From Cellvibrio sp. KY-GH-1 (GTDB taxonomy: Bacteria > Pseudomonadota > Gammaproteobacteria > Pseudomonadales > Cellvibrionaceae): 64,000 bases of DNA. Each line of letters starts with the position of its first letter. Within the stretch, counting starts at the first letter, position 1. Below, piece by piece: positions 59,821-64,000 of this stretch. Under the pieces are notes generated by a model. The model worked only from the letters and a program-made list of their open reading frames with translations, was not told the origin of the DNA and did no database searches. The DNA lies in contig NZ_CP031728.1 in NCBI RefSeq assembly GCF_008806975.1, positions 5,698,392 through 5,762,391 on the forward strand. Direction: 5' to 3'. Position numbers and translations under genes: made by a program.

Positions 59821-61650
59821 ATGAACCGTATTAAATTTCTAACATTTATAAAATCGGAAAATAGCTTAATGATCCGTTCACTTTTACCTCCCGGTCGTTC
59901 ATTCAAACAATCCCTTTTATTTCTTTCTTTGTATGCCTTGTCTTCTTCTATCTTTGCGCAAAGCACAGTAAAAGATGCGGCGTTGAAAGCCATTGAGTCC
60001 AACCCCGATGTGCAGGCCAGCTGGCACGAGTTTAAAGCTTCAGCGCTGGATGTGCGCGTTGCTCGTGCGGGATATTTACCATCGGTAGATTTATCGGCAA
60101 CGTCAGGAGAAACCTCGCGTGACTATGATGGTCGCGGCACTTATTCCACCGGTCAGGGGCAAGTTAGCCTAACGCAAATGTTGTTTGACGGTTTCCGAAC
60201 CTCCGGTGAAGTGAAGCGTATGGATGGTATTCGCTTGGTGCGCTATTACGAATTATTGGGTTCTGTTGAAACGACTGCGCTTGAAGCCGTGCGCGCGTAC
60301 GAAGATGTAAAACGCAATCGCGATTTGGTAGAGCTGGCGCGCAATAACTACCAAAAACATCGCGAAGTTTATGCGCAGATTGAAGAGCGCGTAACCACCG
60401 GTGTTGGGCGTCGCGTAGATCTGGAACAAGTAGCAGGGCGTTTGGCGTTGGCAGAATCTAATCTGCTAACGGAAGCTTCCAATTTGCACGACGTAACCGC
60501 GCGTTACTTGCGAGTTGTAGGTCAGTTACCAGCAGAAGAATTAGCGCCGAGCGATTTAGCCAATAAACAACTGCCGCCGTCAGTGCGCGAAGCCCTTGTG
60601 TTGGCGTATCAGGGGAATCCGGCTTTTCATGCAGCGATTAAAAATATCAGTGCCGCACAAGCAGCGGTAAAAGTAGAGCGCTCCGGCTACTACCCCAAAG
60701 CAGAATTGCGTGCGCGCGGCGTAACTAGCCGCAACCAGAATGGTTTTGACAATCGTACCGACCCGGACTCCTGGGGTGACGAAAATGCCGTTGAGTTGGC
60801 AATTACCTACAACCTATACAGCGGCGGTGCCAATCGTGCGGCGGTGCGTCGTTCGTTAGAGCAAGTGAATCAGGCGAAAGATTTGCGCGATCAAGCCTGC
60901 GTAGATTTACGTCAGGATACCCAGATTGCCTATAACGATGCCCAGCGTATTCGTGAGCAATTAATTTCTTTGCAGCAACACAAATTATCCAGCGATAAAG
61001 TACGCGCTGCCTACGCTGAGCAATTTAATATTGGTCAGCGTACTCTGCTGGATTTACTTGATGCAGAAAATGAATATTTCCAGGCTAGCCGGGCATTAAT
61101 CACTGCTGAAGGTGATCTGGAAATTGCCCATGCACGCTCACTGGCGGCAATGGGTAGTTTGTTGCCAGCCTTGGGCATTGTGCGCGATGGTTTGGGAATT
61201 CTGCATGATGTGAAAGTAGAGGATTCACTGAAAGTCTCTGAATCAGCATGTCCAAATGATGCACCTACGGCGTTGAGTCGAGCGGATTTGATCAGCGAAC
61301 TAACCCCGGTAAGTGGTGATGCGTTATTTGATGTTGGCAGTTCGGAGCTAAAGCCTGGCGCAGCCCAGCGGCTGGATGCTTTGGTGGCAGATATCAAAGC
61401 CACAAAAAATGTGGTGCAAATTAAAATTGAAGGTCACACCGATAACACCGGTACTGATGCGTTGAATATTCCATTGTCCAAAGCGCGCGCCCAACGAGTG
61501 CGCGATTATTTTGTGTTGAATGGATTGGAAACTGTACCTATGACAGTGGATGGCTTTGGTGCTACCCGCCCCACAGCAGATAACAATACTGAAGCAGGTA
61601 AAGCGGCTAATCGCCGAGTCGATGTGACGGTAACACGTAGTCGCCAGTAA
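59821..61650 (+). CDS. TolC-family outer-membrane channel fused to OmpA-like peptidoglycan-binding domain
   Basis: 609 residues. Signal peptide near residues 17-46; M17 at 59869 is an equally plausible start. The TolC/OEP body (about 48-455) has the repeated helical pairs (VKDAALKAIESNPDVQASWH, FNIGQRTLLDLLDAENEYFQ, with GGANRAAVRRSLEQ). The C-terminal 110 residues are an OmpA-like domain: LFDVGSSELKPGAAQRLDAL, IEGHTDNTGTDALNIPLSKA, RAQRVRDYF and GKAANRRVDVTV. The OmpA part should tie the channel to peptidoglycan. The next gene is a LapB-type transporter, so this is the outer-membrane part of a type I (LapEBC/RTX adhesin-like) secretion system. Confidence 0.92.
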   Translation: MNRIKFLTFIKSENSLMIRSLLPPGRSFKQSLLFLSLYALSSSIFAQSTVKDAALKAIESNPDVQASWHEFKASALDVRVARAGYLPSVDLSATSGETSRDYDGRGTYSTGQGQVSLTQMLFDGFRTSGEVKRMDGIRLVRYYELLGSVETTALEAVRAYEDVKRNRDLVELARNNYQKHREVYAQIEERVTTGVGRRVDLEQVAGRLALAESNLLTEASNLHDVTARYLRVVGQLPAEELAPSDLANKQLPPSVREALVLAYQGNPAFHAAIKNISAAQAAVKVERSGYYPKAELRARGVTSRNQNGFDNRTDPDSWGDENAVELAITYNLYSGGANRAAVRRSLEQVNQAKDLRDQACVDLRQDTQIAYNDAQRIREQLISLQQHKLSSDKVRAAYAEQFNIGQRTLLDLLDAENEYFQASRALITAEGDLEIAHARSLAAMGSLLPALGIVRDGLGILHDVKVEDSLKVSESACPNDAPTALSRADLISELTPVSGDALFDVGSSELKPGAAQRLDALVADIKATKNVVQIKIEGHTDNTGTDALNIPLSKARAQRVRDYFVLNGLETVPMTVDGFGATRPTADNNTEAGKAANRRVDVTVTRSRQ

Positions 61651-61687
61651 AACGCAATTGGTTTGCCTGATTGATAGTTGGCATTGC

Positions 61688-61726
61688 AAAAAGCGCATCA
61701 AGTCGGCAGAGTTGATGCGCTTTTTT
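61688..61726 (+). terminator. Rho-independent terminator between TolC-OmpA and LapB-type genes
   Basis: GCGCATCAA (61693-61701) pairs with TTGATGCGC (61712-61720), flanked by AAAAA and TTTTTT. The symmetry makes it able to act in both directions. Confidence 0.9.
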
Positions 61727-61879
61727 ATCGTCAATTCGCGCAAGTATTCAACACTCCGGCTAAAAATGTGCAGGGAAATTGCCATGCCATAAATCGCCAT
61801 CTATATTACATGGGCCTTATTACGCAGACCCGCGATTTGGAACAGATTTATAGCGTTTTGCACGAGTGACGGAGCAATC

Positions 61880-64000
61880 ATGACCCTTGATGTACAACCT
61901 GCATTGGATACCGCCACTGCTGCCCACAACGGCGGTCCTTTGCTTGAATGCTTGTTGATTCTTGCTCGCACTCATCAATTAACAGCAACACGCGAGGCAT
62001 TAATGGCGGGCTTGCCATTGGATGCTGATTTAACTCCTTCATTATTTGCGCGCGCCGCTACGCGTGCTGGACTTACCAGTAAAATTGCCCATCGTTCGCT
62101 TGCGCAACTCAACCCCGCGCTCTTTCCTGTTGTGCTAGTGCTCGATGGCAATAATGCCTGTGTGTTGTTGTCGCTGGACGATGGCAATGCGCGTGTTATT
62201 TTTCCTGAACTCGGGGAAGCTAGCGTGTTAATGACAGCTAGCGAATTATCCGCGCGATATACCGGGCGTGTGATTTATGCCCGGCCAACCGAGCGTTTCG
62301 ATGCGCAAGTCTCGGATATCGCTAAAACCAGCCGCCAACAAAATCCAGATGCCCATTGGTTTTGGGGGATTATTTCACAGCATAAATATTTGTATCGCGA
62401 CGTGTTACTAACTGCGTTGTTGATCAATTTTTTTGCATTGGTCTCGCCGTTATTTGTGATGAATGTATATGACCGGGTTGTTCCGAACCATGCGACCGAT
62501 ACCCTTTGGATATTGTCCATTGGTATGGTGATTGCGATCAGCGCCGATTTTGTATTACGGATGATGCGTGCATGGTTTGTGGACCTTGCAGCGAGCCGTG
62601 TCGATGTCACGCTTTCCGCTGCCATTATGGAGCGGGTACTGGGGATGAAGTTATCCGAGCGCCCTGCATCTGTCGGCTCTTTTGCGGCAGGTTTGCAATC
62701 CTTCGAAGCGGTGCGAAGTTTCATTTCATCGGCCACTATTTTAGCGCTAGTGGATTTGCCGTTTGTGTTGTTGTTTATGATTGTGGTGTTGCTGATTTCC
62801 TGGCCGCTGATTTTTCCGGTATTGGTGGGAGTCATACTCATGTTGATTTATACCGCCGCGGTGCAACACAAAATGCATGTTTTGTCTGAAAATTCCATGC
62901 AAGCGTCGGCGCAACGCAATGCCACGTTAGTGGAAAGCCTTTCCAGTTTGGAGACACTAAAAATATTGGGCGCAGAAGGCGCATGCAATCTATCTGGGAA
63001 AAAACAACCTTATTGGTTTCTCGGGTCGGTGTGAAGATGCGTTTGTTGTCCGGTTCCGTAGGTAGTGGTACCGCCTGGATTCAGCAAGCAGTTTCGGTGG
63101 TTATTATCATCGTCGGTGTTTATCAAATTATTGATGGCAATTTGAGCCAGGGCGGACTGATTGCCGCTTACATGCTTTCATCCCGCATTATGGCGCCAGT
63201 CGGCCAAACGGCGGGTTTGTTGATGCAGTATCACAGTGCGGCAACAGCATTGACTGCGCTTGAGCAAATTATGGAAAAACCTGTGGAGCGACCACTCGAT
63301 AAACAATGGATTAGCCGTCCCGCTTACAAGGTGGAATCGAGTTTAAAAAAGTCGCGTTTCAGTATCCACAGGATGAGCGTGAAGTCTTGCGCGATGTATC
63401 TTTCAAAATTAATCCTGGCGAGCGAGTTGCCGTGTTGGGGCGTAATGGCTCGGGTAAAACCACCCTGGAAAAATTAATTGCTGGCTTGTATGAAGCTAGC
63501 TTCGGCAATGTTTTGTTAGATGGAATAGATATTCGCCAGCTGGACCCGGCTGAGTTGCGGCGCAATATGGGGTATGTCGCACAAGACGTGAATTTATTTT
63601 ACGGCTCGCTACGCGACAACATCGCGTTGGGTGCAACTCACGCAACCGATGAAATGATTTTGGAAGCGGTACGCTTAAGTGGATTAACTGAGTTTGTAAA
63701 CCAGCATCCTATGGGTTGGCAATGCCGGTGGGTGAACACGGCCAGCTGTTGTCTGGCGGCCAGCGTCAATCTGTGAGTATTGCGCGTGCCTTGTTAAATG
63801 ATCCTCCTATTTTATTAATGGATGAGCCTACCGGTTCCATGGATCACACCAGTGAAGAAGAGTTCAAACGTAACTTGATGCAATTCGCCGCCCATAAAAC
63901 TCTGCTGGTTATTACCCATCGCACCTCGCTATTGGAATTGGTTAATCGAATTATTGTGATTGACGGTGGCAAGATCGTGGCAGATGGCCCCAAAGACCAG
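61880..64000 (+). pseudogene. LapB-type type I secretion ABC transporter, frame broken three times (3' end outside window)
   Basis: Read across frames this is one LapB/RtxB-like protein. Residues 1-130 are a C39-like peptidase domain lacking the catalytic set, then a six-TM region (FFALVSPLFVMNVYDRVVPN) and an ATPase with Walker A LGRNGSGKTT, signature LLSGGQRQ and Walker [13 protein letters not shown]. Three apparent one-base deletions shift the frame: at 62978-62983 (GGCGC before ATGCAATC), at 63329-63332 (AAGGTGG where AAGGGTGG would restore GGIEFKKV), and at 63714-63718 (GGTTGG where GGTTTGG would restore MPVGEHGQ). The last frame is open to the window edge. Two of the three lie in base runs, so consensus errors are as likely as a true pseudogene. 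Confidence 0.85.

Noticed and set aside
61678..61869. 63-codon plus-strand frame between TolC-OmpA and LapB-type genes
   Set aside because: Starts at TTG and reads through a clear rho-independent terminator.

Overview
The window looks like chromosomal DNA of a Cellvibrio-like polysaccharide-degrading gammaproteobacterium. The reasons are moderate GC, several large secreted glycoside hydrolases with CBM32/discoidin-type modules and polyserine linkers, a TonB-dependent receptor of the usual oligosaccharide-uptake look, and gammaproteobacterial housekeeping genes (ydiJ, queF, dusC, rlmA, phoH, yadGH). This placement is an inference from gene content; no rRNA or species marker is present.

Layout. 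1-2.7 kb: the 5' part of a ydiJ-type FAD/Fe-S dehydrogenase (cut by the window edge) and a small AraC-type regulator. 2.7-7.7 kb: a signalling cluster made of a FeeM-like acyltransferase, a multi-TM GAF histidine kinase and a response regulator on the minus strand, facing a divergent protein that joins a histidine-kinase-like dimerisation helix pair to a receiver but has no ATPase domain. 7.7-11.3 kb: a TonB-dependent receptor, then a PadR/HAAS membrane-protein pair with two tandem palindromic operators. 11.6-24.4 kb: a beta-glucan locus with a GH16-GH128 double-catalytic enzyme, a small exported protein, a CE2-type esterase, an AraC regulator with a membrane N-terminus, a GH5 enzyme, and a GH16 enzyme whose catalytic domain is interrupted by a rearranged discoidin module.

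24.4-32.2 kb: accessory genes. These are an LprI-like protein, SRPBCC and PhnB-like proteins, an exported protein truncated by a complete IS3-family element, a gene with an in-frame stop, and a cysteine-rich exported protein of unknown function. 32.6-43.9 kb: an MHS-type transporter, then a tight two-gene unit coding for a dCache membrane sensor fused to a CpaE/MinD-like P-loop domain and a Cys-loop-type pentameric ligand-gated ion channel. A DUF2956-like protein, an EamA exporter and a 1309-residue BACON/beta-propeller secreted protein follow. 44.1-51.7 kb: a duplicated tRNA-Glu/tRNA-Gly pair, yadGH, queF, a class III adenylate cyclase, a coiled-coil membrane protein, a nitroreductase, tRNA-Ser and tRNA-Arg.

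51.7-53.6 kb: a 1.86-kb insert between the tRNA-Arg gene and an exact 52-bp copy of its 3' end. It holds an eCIS-cargo-like nuclease toxin candidate, an internally deleted IS3-family remnant and a perfect 37-bp palindrome. 53.8-59.4 kb: HDOD protein, DusC, DEAD-box helicase, PhoH and RlmA. 59.4-64 kb: a type I secretion locus with a TolC-OmpA fusion and a LapB-type ABC transporter. The transporter reading frame is broken three times by apparent single-base deletions.

The strongest candidates for undescribed biology are the sensor/P-loop/ion-channel operon, the acyltransferase/kinase/regulator cluster, and the tRNA-Arg mini-island with its toxin candidate. All assignments come from reading the sequence and remembered family motifs; no database search was run.
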